Position numbers and translations under genes: made by a program. Positions 8,861-21,057 of a stretch of 64,000 nt of DNA are shown here, one piece after another. The stretch lies in contig NZ_CP011036.1 in NCBI RefSeq assembly GCF_002221505.1, positions 1,116,001 to 1,180,000 of the forward strand, read 5' to 3'. The stretch comes from Pseudoalteromonas nigrifaciens (GTDB taxonomy: Bacteria > Pseudomonadota > Gammaproteobacteria > Enterobacterales > Alteromonadaceae). Under the pieces are notes generated by a model. It made no database searches. It was not told the DNA's origin and saw only the letters and a list, made by a program, of their open reading frames with translations. How positions within the stretch are numbered: the first letter of the stretch is position 1; each line of letters starts with the position of its first letter.

Positions 8861-9139
8861 TTAAAGCATGTGGCGTACGTCATCTAGATTACTGATCACG
8901 TTATAAATTTCTTCAATATGAGCGCCACTAGTAACGGTTGCAACAAGCGAAACTGATTCGTAATTACCTTTGCTACTTGGTTTTACTTTTGGGGCATAGT
9001 CGCCAGGTGCAATAACTTGTAACTTAGCTAAAATTTGATCCGTTAAGTTTACATTGGCTAAACCCATTATTTTAAATGTAAACGGGCAAGGGAACTCTAA
9101 ATACTCATCAAATTTAGTATCTTTAACTGGTTGAACCAC
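8861..9139 (-). CDS. ybeD: DUF493 (YbeD) family protein
   Basis: A 92-residue ACT-like small protein matching E. coli YbeD in key stretches: [32 protein letters not shown]. The start is GTG at 9139 with AGGAG 9 bases upstream. In E. coli and here it precedes lipB, which suggests a regulatory role linked to lipoylation, but its function is not established. Confidence 0.93.
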
Positions 9140-9311
9140 GACAGTGACTCCTCATACAAAAAAGTGTTGGCTTAATTTTGCTAAGTGGCAAACCCTAAGC
9201 TTAATACTATTGGGCTAATGGCAATCTGAGTTAAGCTTGTTTGGCTGTGCCAAAAAAGTTACAACTCAACATAATTGACTTATATGGGGCGCATTCTAGC
9301 ATTTTTCAAGC

Positions 9312-9340
9312 AAAAAAAAACGCCTCATAGCAGAGGCGTT
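9312..9340 (-). terminator. Intrinsic terminator of dacA
   Basis: Stem AACGCCTC / GAGGCGTT with a 6-base loop, followed on the minus strand by a run of T residues. It lies 18 bp after the dacA stop, so dacA and ybeD-lipB-lipA are probably separate units. Confidence 0.88.
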
Positions 9341-9357
9341 AATATTGTTTTATGCGG

Positions 9358-10530
9358 CTATTGCATAATCTGTAAACGTAAGTAGTCATAAATTTTACTA
9401 AAGAAGCTACCTTCTTCCACTTCTTCAAGTGTAACTAGCGGATATTGTGCAATATCTTCGCCTTCTAGTTGTAAAAATAAAGTACCTACTTTAGTGCCTT
9501 TAGCTAATGGCGCTTCAAGCGTGTTATCTAATTTAAAGTTCGCTTTTAAATTTTTATGCTGACCACGTGGAATAGTAATAGGGGTATCTTCTAAAATACC
9601 TAAAGAAACATTTTCTTTATTACCCATCCAAATACGTTGCTCTGCAAAGCTATCGCCTGCTTTGTACGGTGTAATTGTTTCATAAAAGCGAAAGCCATAG
9701 TTAAGTAACTTTTTGCTTTCTTCTTTACGTGCGCGCTCGCTTGAAGTACCCATAACAACGGCAATTAAACGCATATCGTTTTTAGTTGCAGAGGTTACTA
9801 AGCTGTAGCCTGCATCTGATGTATGGCCGGTTTTAATACCGTCTACGTCTAGGCTTTCATCCCATAATAATGAGTTGCGGTTGTATTGTTTAATGCCGTT
9901 ATAAGTAAATGACTTTTTCTTATAAAGTGCGTACTCATCGGGTACATCGCGAATAAGTGCGCCGCCAAGTGTTGCCATATCACGCGGTGTTGTATAGTGC
10001 GCGTCGGTATCAAGGCCGTGGCTATTAATAAAGTGGGTGTTGCTCATGCCTAATTTTGCAGCGTGGGCGTTCATTAAATCAGCAAAAGCGCTTTCGCTAC
10101 CGGCAATGTGCTCTGCCATAGCAACGCAGGCATCGTTACCTGATTGAATAATTATTCCGTGGTTTAGGTCATCAACGCTAATTTGTTTACCTACTTCAAT
10201 AAACATTTTAGATGATTCTGGAAAGTTTTTAGCCCATGCTTTTTCGCTAACCGTAACCATGTCGGTAGGTGCAATATTACCGGCTTTAACTTCTGTGCCT
10301 ATAACATAACTGGTCATCATTTTAGTTAAACTAGCAGGTGCTAACTTTGTATCAGCTTCACCTTGGGCAATAACTTTACCAGTTGTAAAGTCTACTAAAA
10401 AATAACCTTTAGCATTAACTTGAGGAGGTGCTGGAATAATTTGTGCGGTGGCTGAAAATACGGCGGCAGAACAAACTAGGCCGCATACCCCGTTGAGAAT
10501 TTTATGTTTAATAGATTTCATCATACTCAT
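9358..10530 (-). CDS. dacA: D-alanyl-D-alanine carboxypeptidase (PBP5/6 family)
   Basis: A 390-residue penicillin-binding protein that removes the terminal D-Ala from peptidoglycan stem peptides. It has a signal peptide, the active-site SxxK in PASLTKMM, SxN in SGNDAC and KTG in GIKTGHTSDAG, plus a C-terminal amphipathic helix (IYDYLRLQIMQ) typical for anchoring to the inner membrane face. The start may be the first ATG (10530) or the third codon's ATG; both give a signal peptide. A structured 262-bp element sits just upstream, between dacA and rlpA. Confidence 0.96.
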   Translation of the reverse strand: MSMMKSIKHKILNGVCGLVCSAAVFSATAQIIPAPPQVNAKGYFLVDFTTGKVIAQGEADTKLAPASLTKMMTSYVIGTEVKAGNIAPTDMVTVSEKAWAKNFPESSKMFIEVGKQISVDDLNHGIIIQSGNDACVAMAEHIAGSESAFADLMNAHAAKLGMSNTHFINSHGLDTDAHYTTPRDMATLGGALIRDVPDEYALYKKKSFTYNGIKQYNRNSLLWDESLDVDGIKTGHTSDAGYSLVTSATKNDMRLIAVVMGTSSERARKEESKKLLNYGFRFYETITPYKAGDSFAEQRIWMGNKENVSLGILEDTPITIPRGQHKNLKANFKLDNTLEAPLAKGTKVGTLFLQLEGEDIAQYPLVTLEEVEEGSFFSKIYDYLRLQIMQ

Positions 10531-10568
10531 TAATGGTTAAAGTTAAAGATTTGCGTTAGCCCATTCAC

Positions 10569-10830
10569 ATACCCAAACTACCCCTAGATGCGGGCGTCGT
10601 TGGAATTAAAAACGATTTAGGCAAGGCATTGATTACAAATAATAGTCACTCTATTGTTCAAATCAATAACGCAGTATAAATCGTTTTTAAACCAACCTCC
10701 AGGGCGTTTCACTGGAGCTTACTCTCTGTGTTGTTACTTTTTAAAAGGGATTACCATTTCAGCAAAGTAACGCCTAGATATTAAGTCCCAGTGCAACGCT
10801 GAATTCTGCATCTTAGGGTGGTTTGGGTAT
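10569..10830. repeat. MITE-like structured intergenic element
   Basis: The dacA-rlpA gap is almost filled by a 262-bp element with terminal inverted repeats of 23 bp (10569-10591 and 10808-10830; 20 of 23 match; tips ATACCC and GGGTAT). Inside are two further long hairpins: one pairing 10600-10619 with 10677-10695 (core TTAAAAACGATTTA), and one pairing about 10699-10714 (CAGGGCGTTTCACTGG) with 10787-10801, enclosing GTTACTTT / AAAGTAAC. No open frame is present. The plan resembles a non-autonomous mobile or ERIC-like repeat; a structured regulatory RNA is the alternative. Confidence 0.7.
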
Positions 10831-10835
10831 TAGTC

Positions 10836-11609
10836 TTACTGAGTGTAAAGCAAGAACGCGTTTTTAAATTGGTTTTGTTTTAATTGTGTTAATACTTGCT
10901 GTGCATGCTGGGCGTCTTTAATTGGCCCTAAATGCAACCTGAAAATATCGTCTTTTTGCACGATATTAGTGGGTAATTTATAATCGAGGCGTAAACGACT
11001 AGCCAGTGCTTCAATATTTGCTAGTGTACTACCTGCTGCTACCTGAATATAGGTTAAATGCGCAGTCGAATTGTCAAGCGTAACTGCTTCAAGCTTAACC
11101 TTGGCTGTACCATGGGTGTAATAACCTAGTTTGTATGCGGCTGCGTAGGATAAATCAATCACTCTATCTTCATGAAATGGGCCACGGTCATTTACGCGCA
11201 CAATGACAGATTTATTATTACTGGTATTTGTTACTTTTACAAAGCTAGGTAAGGGCAGTGTTTTATGAGCGGCGGTCATGGCAAACATATCGTATATTTC
11301 GCCATTTGAAGTATGATAACCATGAAATTTACGGCCGTACCACGATGCAATGCCTTCCTCTGCATAACCAGTCTCGTCAAGCATAGGCGTATAACTTTTA
11401 CCTAATACGGTATAAGGCCGGCTTGCGCTGGCACTTTTAGTAACTTTAACCACTACAGCGTCTTGCATTTCTAATGTGGTAGGCACACGTAATGGTGCAG
11501 CATCATGGCGCATGCTGTAGCGACTGCTTGGGGTGTTATTTGAGCTACTACAAGCACTTAAAAGTATTAGGACAAAGCTGATAGTAAAAAATCGAGTATA
11601 AAATTGCAT
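10836..11609 (-). CDS. rlpA: RlpA, septal ring lytic transglycosylase lipoprotein
   Basis: A 257-residue lipoprotein (signal peptide with lipobox LLSAC) with a double-psi beta-barrel RlpA domain (GIASWYGRKFHGYHTSNGE; RVNDRGPFHEDRVIDLS) and a C-terminal SPOR domain that binds denuded glycan (YIQVAAGSTLANIEALASRL). In other gammaproteobacteria RlpA cleaves glycan lacking stem peptides. It lies in the PBP2-RodA-RlpA run; its ATG shares a base with the rodA stop. Confidence 0.95.
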   Translation of the reverse strand: MQFYTRFFTISFVLILLSACSSSNNTPSSRYSMRHDAAPLRVPTTLEMQDAVVVKVTKSASASRPYTVLGKSYTPMLDETGYAEEGIASWYGRKFHGYHTSNGEIYDMFAMTAAHKTLPLPSFVKVTNTSNNKSVIVRVNDRGPFHEDRVIDLSYAAAYKLGYYTHGTAKVKLEAVTLDNSTAHLTYIQVAAGSTLANIEALASRLRLDYKLPTNIVQKDDIFRLHLGPIKDAQHAQQVLTQLKQNQFKNAFLLYTQ

Positions 11610-12715
11610 TATTTTAAAAGCATCCTTTTATCAGTTGCAATAGACATAATAATGCCAAAACTGGCCATCAGCGTCACCATAGACGTACCACCATAACTTA
11701 TTAGTGGAAGCGGTACACCTACAACGGGTAATAAACCCGATACCATGCCTATATTTACAAACACATAAACAAAAAATGTCAGTGTAAGTGAGCCAGCTAA
11801 TAACTTGCCAAAGGCATCTTGTGCATTAACGGCAATGTATAAACCGCGGCCAATAATAAATAAATATAAACTGAGTAAAATACACACCCCAAATAAGCCA
11901 AATTCCTCACTTAACACCGAAAATATAAAGTCTGTATGGCGCTCTGGTAAAAATTCAAGTTGCGATTGCGTACCCTGTAACCAACCTTTACCTTCAATGC
12001 CACCAGAGCCAATCGCAATTTTAGACTGAATAATATGATAGCCAGAGCCAAGCGGGTCGCTTTCAGGATCTAAAAAAGTAAGTACTCGTTGCTTTTGATA
12101 ATCGTGCATACCATAGTGCCAAAAAGGCCATGCAGCGAGTGCTACTATAGAGCTTAAAAAACCAATTAAACGCCAGCTCAAACCCGATAAAAACAATACA
12201 AAAACACCTGAGCTGGCAATTAATATAGAAGTGCCTAAGTCGGGCTGCTCTTTAATTAGTAGCGTCGGTAGCATCATAATTACAAAACCAATAATTAAAT
12301 GCAGTGGGCGAGGGGGTAAGTGATTACGTCCTATATACCAAGCAACCATCATGGGGACTGCAAGCTTCATTAATTCAGATGGTTGAAAGCGAGTGATACC
12401 TAAGTCTAGCCAGCGCTGAGCACCTTTAGAACTCACTCCAAATAATAACACTCCAACTAGCATTAATAGCCCTAAGCAATAAAGCGGTATAACTAAGCGC
12501 TTTAAAGTAGCAGGAGATAGCTGCGCTAATACGAACATAGCTACAATTGCACCGGCCATGCGCGTAATATGGCGGATCATCATGGCGTTATCTTGGCCAC
12601 TGGCGCTGTACACAATAGTGATACTACCGACCATCATTATTAGCAGCGCAATAAATAAGGGTAAGTCTATATGTAGGCGCATCCAAATTGAGCGTTTATC
12701 GTGCAAAGCGGTCAT
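11609..12715 (-). CDS. mrdB: Rod-shape peptidoglycan glycosyltransferase RodA
   Basis: A SEDS-family polytopic membrane protein of 368 residues that polymerises glycan strands in the elongasome together with PBP2. Family motifs include GVSSKGAQRWLDLG near the middle, FLPERHTDFIFSVLSEEFG (conserved loop with the catalytic-type Asp) and the end LPLISYGGTSM. Its start overlaps the PBP2 stop by 4 bases, a coupling that fits equal production of the two partners. Confidence 0.97.
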   Translation of the reverse strand: MTALHDKRSIWMRLHIDLPLFIALLIMMVGSITIVYSASGQDNAMMIRHITRMAGAIVAMFVLAQLSPATLKRLVIPLYCLGLLMLVGVLLFGVSSKGAQRWLDLGITRFQPSELMKLAVPMMVAWYIGRNHLPPRPLHLIIGFVIMMLPTLLIKEQPDLGTSILIASSGVFVLFLSGLSWRLIGFLSSIVALAAWPFWHYGMHDYQKQRVLTFLDPESDPLGSGYHIIQSKIAIGSGGIEGKGWLQGTQSQLEFLPERHTDFIFSVLSEEFGLFGVCILLSLYLFIIGRGLYIAVNAQDAFGKLLAGSLTLTFFVYVFVNIGMVSGLLPVVGVPLPLISYGGTSMVTLMASFGIIMSIATDKRMLLK

Positions 12716-14580
12716 GGGATGTTATTCCTTGCAAGATTAACGGGGTTGGCTGCAAAGTAGTAATCCATAAGTTGCCGAGCAATTTGCACACCACCATGGT
12801 TATTTTCTAATATTACAGAAACTACAATTTTGGGATCGTTATACGGTGCAAAACCAATATAAATAGTGTTGTCGCGTTGTCGCTCTTTTAACGCATCAGC
12901 ATCGTAGCGTTCGCCTTGAGCAATACTTACTATTTGTGCTGTGCCCGTTTTACCAGCAGAGTCATAATTAGTCCCTTTAAATGCTTTATGCGCAGTACCC
13001 GATACTTTTTTTACTGTGTTGTGCATTGCATCTAAAGCAATTTGCCAATGATGAGGGTTTTTTAATATTACAGGGGGCTTTTCTTCATTATTGATTTGTA
13101 TAATGTCGTTATCTTTTTTAACGACTTGCACTAAATGTGGCGGATGGTTAATACCACGGTTTACTAAAATGTTTGTCGCATTTGCAATCTGAATTGGAGT
13201 GGCGGTCCAATAGCCTTGGCCTATGCCTACAGAAATAGTGTCACCACGCCACCACGACTCTTTAAAGCGATTTTCTTTCCACTCTTTTGAGGGCAGTATT
13301 GCCGTAGTTTCTTCATGAATATCAATACCAGAGAGTTCACCAAAGCCAAAACGCGACATAAAGTTACTTATTTTAGTAATACCTAAGCGATAAGCTGCAT
13401 CGTAAAAATAGGTATCGCACGACTCTTCAATTGCTTTGTATACATCAACATGACCATGACCCCAACGTTTCCAGTCGCGCCATTTATGCTCTACATTTGG
13501 AATTTGAAAAAAACCAGGATCCCACATAGAAGTACTTTCGCTGACTATATTCTCTTCTAGGGCTAAAATAGCCATATGTGGTTTTACAGTAGAGGCAGGT
13601 GCATAACGACCTTGAGTTGCACGATTAATTAACGGGCGGTCTGGGTTTAGTAAGGCTTTATAGTTTTTGCTGCTTATGCCGTGCACAAATAAATTAGGGT
13701 CGTAACTAGGGTTAGAATAAAGCGCAAGTACACCGCCATCTTTAGCGTCCATAACGACAATAGCACCACGCATATCTTTAAGCGCATGTTGGGCAATTTG
13801 CTGTAAACCAATATCGAGTGTGAGTACTAAGTCGCTCCCTGGTTGCGGGGGGAGCATGCTTAAAGTGCGAATTATTCTACCGCGATTATTAACTTCAACA
13901 TGCTGCGAGCCCACTTGGCCATGCAAGAGTTCTTCGTAATACTTTTCGATGCCGAGTTTGCCAATGTCGTGAGTGGCGCGATAATTTGTAGCTTGATCTT
14001 CTTGAGTTAATTTATTTAGCTCTTTTCTGTTTAATTTAGCCACATAGCCCAGTGCATGGGTAAGGGTATCGCCAAACGGATAATAGCGGGCGAGGCGAGC
14101 TTCAATACTAAAGCCCGGAAATTTATGTTGGTTTACTGAAAATTTAGCAACTTCTGTTTCATCTAAACGTGCTTTTAGTACTTGGCTTTTAAAACGCCGC
14201 GTATGTTTTATATCGTCTAAAAAGTCGGTTTTTTCTTGCTCGCTTATAGTTATTATTTTACTTACTTGTTCAAGCGATAGCGGCAGGTCTGCAACATCTT
14301 CAGGAATAACCTCAAGATTATAAACGGGTTTGTTTTCGGCAAGTAATACGCCATTGCGGTCGTAAATTAAACCTCGGTTAGGCGCAATTGGAATAACTTT
14401 AATACGGTTGTCGTTGGAGCGAGTTTGGTAGTTTTGATGATCATCTACCTGAATTTTATATAAATTCGAGAGTAAAATAGCAATTAGAGCTAATATAAAA
14501 ATAAAACCCACAAACGCACGCCGTGCAAATAAGTTTGCCTCTGCTGAATGGTCGCGAATAGTGGGTCTTTGTTTTAACAT
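12712..14580 (-). CDS. mrdA: Peptidoglycan transpeptidase PBP2
   Basis: A 622-residue class B penicillin-binding protein that crosslinks peptidoglycan during cell elongation. One N-terminal membrane segment (about residues 22-42), a PBP dimer domain, and the transpeptidase domain with SxxK in YAPASTVKPH, SCD in EESCDTYFYDAAY and KTG in AGKTGTAQI. First of the mrdA-mrdB-rlpA run, 8 bp after rlmH. Confidence 0.97.
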   Translation of the reverse strand: MLKQRPTIRDHSAEANLFARRAFVGFIFILALIAILLSNLYKIQVDDHQNYQTRSNDNRIKVIPIAPNRGLIYDRNGVLLAENKPVYNLEVIPEDVADLPLSLEQVSKIITISEQEKTDFLDDIKHTRRFKSQVLKARLDETEVAKFSVNQHKFPGFSIEARLARYYPFGDTLTHALGYVAKLNRKELNKLTQEDQATNYRATHDIGKLGIEKYYEELLHGQVGSQHVEVNNRGRIIRTLSMLPPQPGSDLVLTLDIGLQQIAQHALKDMRGAIVVMDAKDGGVLALYSNPSYDPNLFVHGISSKNYKALLNPDRPLINRATQGRYAPASTVKPHMAILALEENIVSESTSMWDPGFFQIPNVEHKWRDWKRWGHGHVDVYKAIEESCDTYFYDAAYRLGITKISNFMSRFGFGELSGIDIHEETTAILPSKEWKENRFKESWWRGDTISVGIGQGYWTATPIQIANATNILVNRGINHPPHLVQVVKKDNDIIQINNEEKPPVILKNPHHWQIALDAMHNTVKKVSGTAHKAFKGTNYDSAGKTGTAQIVSIAQGERYDADALKERQRDNTIYIGFAPYNDPKIVVSVILENNHGGVQIARQLMDYYFAANPVNLARNNIP

Positions 14581-14588
14581 GGCAAGGA

Positions 14589-15059
14589 TTACTCGCGATG
14601 ATAAGGATGGTTGTTATTTAAGCTCCAGCCTCTGTATAGGCTTTCAGCAACAATAATACGCACCAAAGGGTGCGGTAAAGTTAAGTTAGATAACGACCAT
14701 TTTTGCTCAGAGGCAGCAATACACTCTGGTGCAAGTCCTTCAGGACCGCCAATAAGTAAACTTACATCGCGGCCATCGAGTTGCCATTTTTCCATGTTTT
14801 TAGCAAGTTCGTGGGTATCAAGTGGTTTACCTGTTACTTCTAGAGTAACAATACGGTTGCCTTTAGGAATAGCTGCTAAGGTTTTTTCACCTTCAATATG
14901 TAAAATGCGTTTTATATCTGCATTTTTACCACGTTTTCCGGCTGGGATTTCAATCAGTTCAAGTGTCATATCTTTAGCAAAACGACGTTGATACTCTGTA
15001 AATCCGGTTTCTACCCAAGCTGGCATTTTTGTACCAACGGCAATCATTTGTATTTTCAC
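14589..15059 (-). CDS. rlmH: 23S rRNA pseudouridine-1915 N3-methyltransferase
   Basis: A 156-residue SPOUT methyltransferase that modifies position 1915 in helix 69 of 23S rRNA. Conserved parts: [16 protein letters not shown] at the start, LLIGGPEGL (SAM-binding knot) and the C-terminal [17 protein letters not shown]. Same size as E. coli RlmH. It follows rsfS by about 40 bp, the standard order. Confidence 0.97.
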
Positions 15060-15101
15060 GTGTTACTTCCAAGCCTGTCTAAAATAAGTGGGTGTTTATT
15101 A

Positions 15102-15419
15102 CTAGCCCCACAGTTTTTCTAGATCGTAATAGCTACGTGCTTCGTTTTGCATCACGTGTACAACCACATCACCTAAATCAACCAATGCCCATTCACCGTC
15201 GCTTTGGCCTTCATAACCTAAAGGTTCTTCACCTGCGTGGCGAGCCTCTTTTGCTAAATTATCAGCAATTGACAGAACATGACGTTTAGATGTGCCAGAG
15301 CATACAACCATGTAGTCTGTAATGTCTGATGTTGCTGTTACGTCAATATGAATCACATCGCGTGCTTTCATATCTTCAATTTTATCTATTGCAAAAGCGA
15401 GTAGTTGTTTCGAATCCAA
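15102..15419 (-). CDS. rsfS: Ribosome silencing factor
   Basis: A 105-residue RsfS/Iojap protein that binds ribosomal protein L14 and blocks subunit joining when nutrients run low. Visible family signature: DVTATSDITDYMVVCSGTS and EARSYYDLEKLW near the end. The start codon is TTG at 15419 with a GAG Shine-Dalgarno core about 9 bases upstream. Confidence 0.96.
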   Translation of the reverse strand: MDSKQLLAFAIDKIEDMKARDVIHIDVTATSDITDYMVVCSGTSKRHVLSIADNLAKEARHAGEEPLGYEGQSDGEWALVDLGDVVVHVMQNEARSYYDLEKLWG

Positions 15420-15511
15420 GGTTTTGTCTCAATTTTAAATTTAATAGCGTGCATTTTAACATGCTAGGGGTTTTATACCAATGACTCTTGCAGAGTATTC
15501 ACTTGTCAAGG

Positions 15512-16156
15512 TTAATTAGTATTATCATCATTTTGGTAAAGCGCATGGCGCTCTATATACAGACTCACTGCATCGGGTAATAGTTCATTCTTTTTATTAG
15601 TATTTTTAAGTTGTTGGCGAATATTACTCGATGCTGCATCGAGCATTTCACCGGGTAAAAAATAAAGTTTATCGGCAACCGTATGTGAAAGGGTTTTTGC
15701 ATTATTAACTTGCGCTTGTTGCATATAATGCTGTAAATGGCCACTAACAGCACATTGCTGCCCAGGGCGTTGATACACCACAATATGGCAAAGTTGCGTG
15801 ATTGCTTGCCACTGATACCATTTATCGAGGTTATTAAACGAGTCCATGCCAATTAAAAACACAATTGGCGTGTTTGGATGCTGTGCTCTTAATTCTTGTA
15901 AACTCAATAAAGAATAAGAAGGCCCAGTGCGGTGCAACTCTCTTAAATCGAGTTGAAAAAAAGGGTAAGGCGCAATTGCTGCATTGAGCATAGCTACTCG
16001 GTGCTCGGTGCTAATGCCAGGAGCCATTTTGTGGGCGGGCAGTGCGCAAGGCATAAAGTACAACGTATTTAAGTTAAGTGCATTTACGCATTGCTTTGCC
16101 ATATTAATGTGCCCCAAATGAACGGGGTCGAAAGTGCCACCAAAAATTGCGATCAT
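15512..16156 (-). CDS. nadD: Nicotinate-nucleotide adenylyltransferase
   Basis: A 214-residue nucleotidyltransferase that makes deamido-NAD from nicotinate mononucleotide and ATP. The N-terminal GGTFDPVHLGH contains the HxGH-type motif and the C-terminal SSNIRQQL matches the ISSTxIR motif. It lies 15 bp after holA in the usual holA-nadD-rsfS order. Confidence 0.97.
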   Translation of the reverse strand: MIAIFGGTFDPVHLGHINMAKQCVNALNLNTLYFMPCALPAHKMAPGISTEHRVAMLNAAIAPYPFFQLDLRELHRTGPSYSLLSLQELRAQHPNTPIVFLIGMDSFNNLDKWYQWQAITQLCHIVVYQRPGQQCAVSGHLQHYMQQAQVNNAKTLSHTVADKLYFLPGEMLDAASSNIRQQLKNTNKKNELLPDAVSLYIERHALYQNDDNTN

Positions 16157-16171
16157 GTTAAATTCTGCATT

Positions 16172-17209
16172 TTAATTAACAGGATGACATGGCAGCGAAA
16201 TATTCAGCGGTTGGCAAAACTTAATACAAATATGCGCGAGTGCTTGATAGGGCGCAATTAAGTTACCTTGTTTGTAGCTGGCGTCAAATATTGCAAGCTC
16301 AGAGCTAATTTGCTCAAGGGTATGAATACTTAACCTGTTTATAGCACTTTGTACTGGCGCTTGTTGGTTTTTCCATATTGCTTTTTGCTTAAATAAATTA
16401 GCAATGGGCTCGCCATTAAGTAAACCAATTTGCACATCAATTAAGGTGTTAAGCTCCTTGGTTATTGCCCATAAAATACTCACCACTTCGGTGTTATCGC
16501 TGGCCAGTTTATTCAGCACTTTTATTGCTTGTTTAGCTTGGCCGTTTAATAGTGCGTCGCTTAAATCAAAAATATCAAACTTGGCTTGATTTAATAGCCC
16601 TTGCATTACTAATTGTTGTGTAATGAGCGCATTGGCGTGTAGTAATGAGAGTTTTTCGAGTTCTTGAAAACACGCCAGTAAATTACCTTCAGTGGCGCTA
16701 ATTAAACTCAGCTTTGCCTCATTTTGCATATTAAGAGATAAACGCTGGCATTGCTCATCTAACCAACGCTTTACATGCGTACCGGTAAGCGGATAGTAAG
16801 GTACAAATAAACCGTGTTTATCAAGCGCTTTAAACCAAGCACTGCGTTGTACGTCTTGGCTGGCTTTAGCGCCTTTAATAATTAAAATGGTATCGGGGTT
16901 TATTAGCTCAATAATTTTTTTAAACGTGTTGCTGCCAATAATTCCTGGCTTTTGCTGGTTTAAATCAAGCTCAATAATAGTGCGGGCGCTAAACAGCGAC
17001 ATACTTTGATATTGAGCTATAATTTCTTGCCAATCAAAACCTTGCATTAAAGTAAATTTAATTACTTCATCAAAGCCTTGCTCTTTAGCAATTGCGCGAA
17101 TTTGTTGTACACATTGCGCTTCTTGAAAAGGCTCTTCACCAAACACTAAGTAAAAGGGTTTTAAGCCTTTTTTTAGTTCACTCGGTAATTGATTAGCGTA
17201 ACAGCGCAT
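16172..17209 (-). CDS. holA: DNA polymerase III subunit delta
   Basis: A 345-residue clamp-loader subunit that opens the beta sliding clamp. The N-terminus (LKPFYLVFGEEPFQEAQCVQQI) matches the delta family, and the arrangement of an AAA-like fold without a working P-loop is typical. It shares one base with the lptE stop codon, so translation is coupled. Confidence 0.95.
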   Translation of the reverse strand: MRCYANQLPSELKKGLKPFYLVFGEEPFQEAQCVQQIRAIAKEQGFDEVIKFTLMQGFDWQEIIAQYQSMSLFSARTIIELDLNQQKPGIIGSNTFKKIIELINPDTILIIKGAKASQDVQRSAWFKALDKHGLFVPYYPLTGTHVKRWLDEQCQRLSLNMQNEAKLSLISATEGNLLACFQELEKLSLLHANALITQQLVMQGLLNQAKFDIFDLSDALLNGQAKQAIKVLNKLASDNTEVVSILWAITKELNTLIDVQIGLLNGEPIANLFKQKAIWKNQQAPVQSAINRLSIHTLEQISSELAIFDASYKQGNLIAPYQALAHICIKFCQPLNISLPCHPVN

Positions 17210-17700
17210 TATAGTTGCGACAACTCTCTAAGAATACGACGACTAGCTTGTTGGCGTATTTCGCTAATAAGGAGTGCAAGCTCTTTTGCTTTGGCTAATG
17301 CATTGTCAGGATCGTCTTGATAATTACGATATAACTCAAAGCGCTTTTCTATTGGCTCAGCATTAGGACGATTGATCACAAACGCAACACTGTAAGTAAG
17401 TTCGTATTCTGCTACTTGGCCATTTTGAAACAACGACAAGGTTTGACGTTCAAGCTGATCTTTAAATAAATAAAGCTGTGCCGACTTTTTACTAGCCGCA
17501 ACTAGTTTAACGTCACTGGCAATAAGCTCACTTTTTAAGGCGCTAAATAACGCTGACTTTTCATCGTCGCCAATGAGGGTTATTTGTTTTAGATCGTCTG
17601 GCAAGCTAGAGGCTTTTTTTAAATGAAAGCCACAGCTAGTTAATAAAAAACAGACTAGCACTAAGGCTAGTCCGTTTTTAATGGCGTTAAAAGCGGCCAT
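17209..17700 (-). CDS. lptE: LPS-assembly lipoprotein LptE
   Basis: A 163-residue outer-membrane lipoprotein that plugs LptD and helps deliver lipopolysaccharide to the surface. A signal peptide ends in the lipobox LLTSC, followed by GFHLKKASSLPDDL, the typical LptE start. It sits 1 bp after leuS and overlaps holA by one base, as in related genomes. Confidence 0.95.
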   Translation of the reverse strand: MAAFNAIKNGLALVLVCFLLTSCGFHLKKASSLPDDLKQITLIGDDEKSALFSALKSELIASDVKLVAASKKSAQLYLFKDQLERQTLSLFQNGQVAEYELTYSVAFVINRPNAEPIEKRFELYRNYQDDPDNALAKAKELALLISEIRQQASRRILRELSQL

Positions 17701-17701
17701 A

Positions 17702-20290
<2,589 letters not shown>

Positions 20291-20407
20291 CTACGGTTCC
20301 AGACTTCTTACGACTAATAAAAAATTAGCTCTAGGATAACCCAAATAAACCGCTATTTATAGCGCCATAAACACGCTTTTATTAAATTATAACTTTCAGT
20401 GCAGGTT

Positions 20408-20448
20408 AACCTATACTTTTGTAAGCTAGTTGCTGAAAAGCATAGGTT
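20408..20448. promoter_or_regulatory. Inverted repeat between leuS and ybeL
   Basis: Arms of 13 bases, AACCTATACTTTT and AAAAGCATAGGTT (12 of 13 pair), around a 15-base spacer, in the 232-bp gap between divergent leuS and ybeL. No U tract follows, so it is more likely a regulatory site or leader structure than a terminator. Confidence 0.4.
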
Positions 20449-20522
20449 AAAGGTTGATTTAACAGCCCTAATAGGTTCAACCTACAAATCTAAATATGCC
20501 CTAAATTTGCAGGAGTAAGAAA

Positions 20523-20981
20523 ATGGCTGACTACAAAACATGGCTAAACGATTTAACGCTTTGGTTAAAAGATGTAAAAGATCATGAATTAAAAGAGGCG
20601 GTAAAACGATTTGTTGAATCTGAGCAGGCACTTAAAAATTTAGGAGAAGAAAAGTATCAACTTTATCGTAACTACTTAATGCGCGATTTAGAACACTTGC
20701 AAGAGCACGAAACCCACTATAATTCGCTTGCATGGCAAGAGCTTAAAGAATCATTATGGTATGAGCTTTCGCACATAGAAGACAAAACACAGCTAGAGTG
20801 GCACTCACTTAGCCAAGATTTTAAGCACAATGGCATATATCACGTAGGCGAATGGATAGCCATGGGCACATTAGTATGTAAGAATTGTAACCATAGTTAC
20901 GATGTTTATCATGCTACGCAAATAACACCTTGTTTAGAGTGTGATGGAATCTATTTTAGCCGTAAGGCTTTGCAACCCTAA
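20523..20981 (+). CDS. ybeL: Zinc ribbon-containing protein (YbeL/DUF1451)
   Basis: A 152-residue soluble protein with a helical, charged N-terminal two thirds and a C-terminal zinc ribbon made of two CxxC pairs: TLVCKNCNHSY and TPCLECDGIYF. This matches E. coli YbeL, which also lies beside leuS. Start at ATG 20523 with GCAGGAG in front. Function unknown; the zinc ribbon suggests nucleic-acid or protein binding. Confidence 0.92.
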   Translation: MADYKTWLNDLTLWLKDVKDHELKEAVKRFVESEQALKNLGEEKYQLYRNYLMRDLEHLQEHETHYNSLAWQELKESLWYELSHIEDKTQLEWHSLSQDFKHNGIYHVGEWIAMGTLVCKNCNHSYDVYHATQITPCLECDGIYFSRKALQP

Positions 20982-21057
20982 ATATAAGTATTAAGTGGCT
21001 GCAGGCCACTTAATACGCCAAAAGCCAGTGAATACGCTGGTAAACAAAGAAGTTAGA

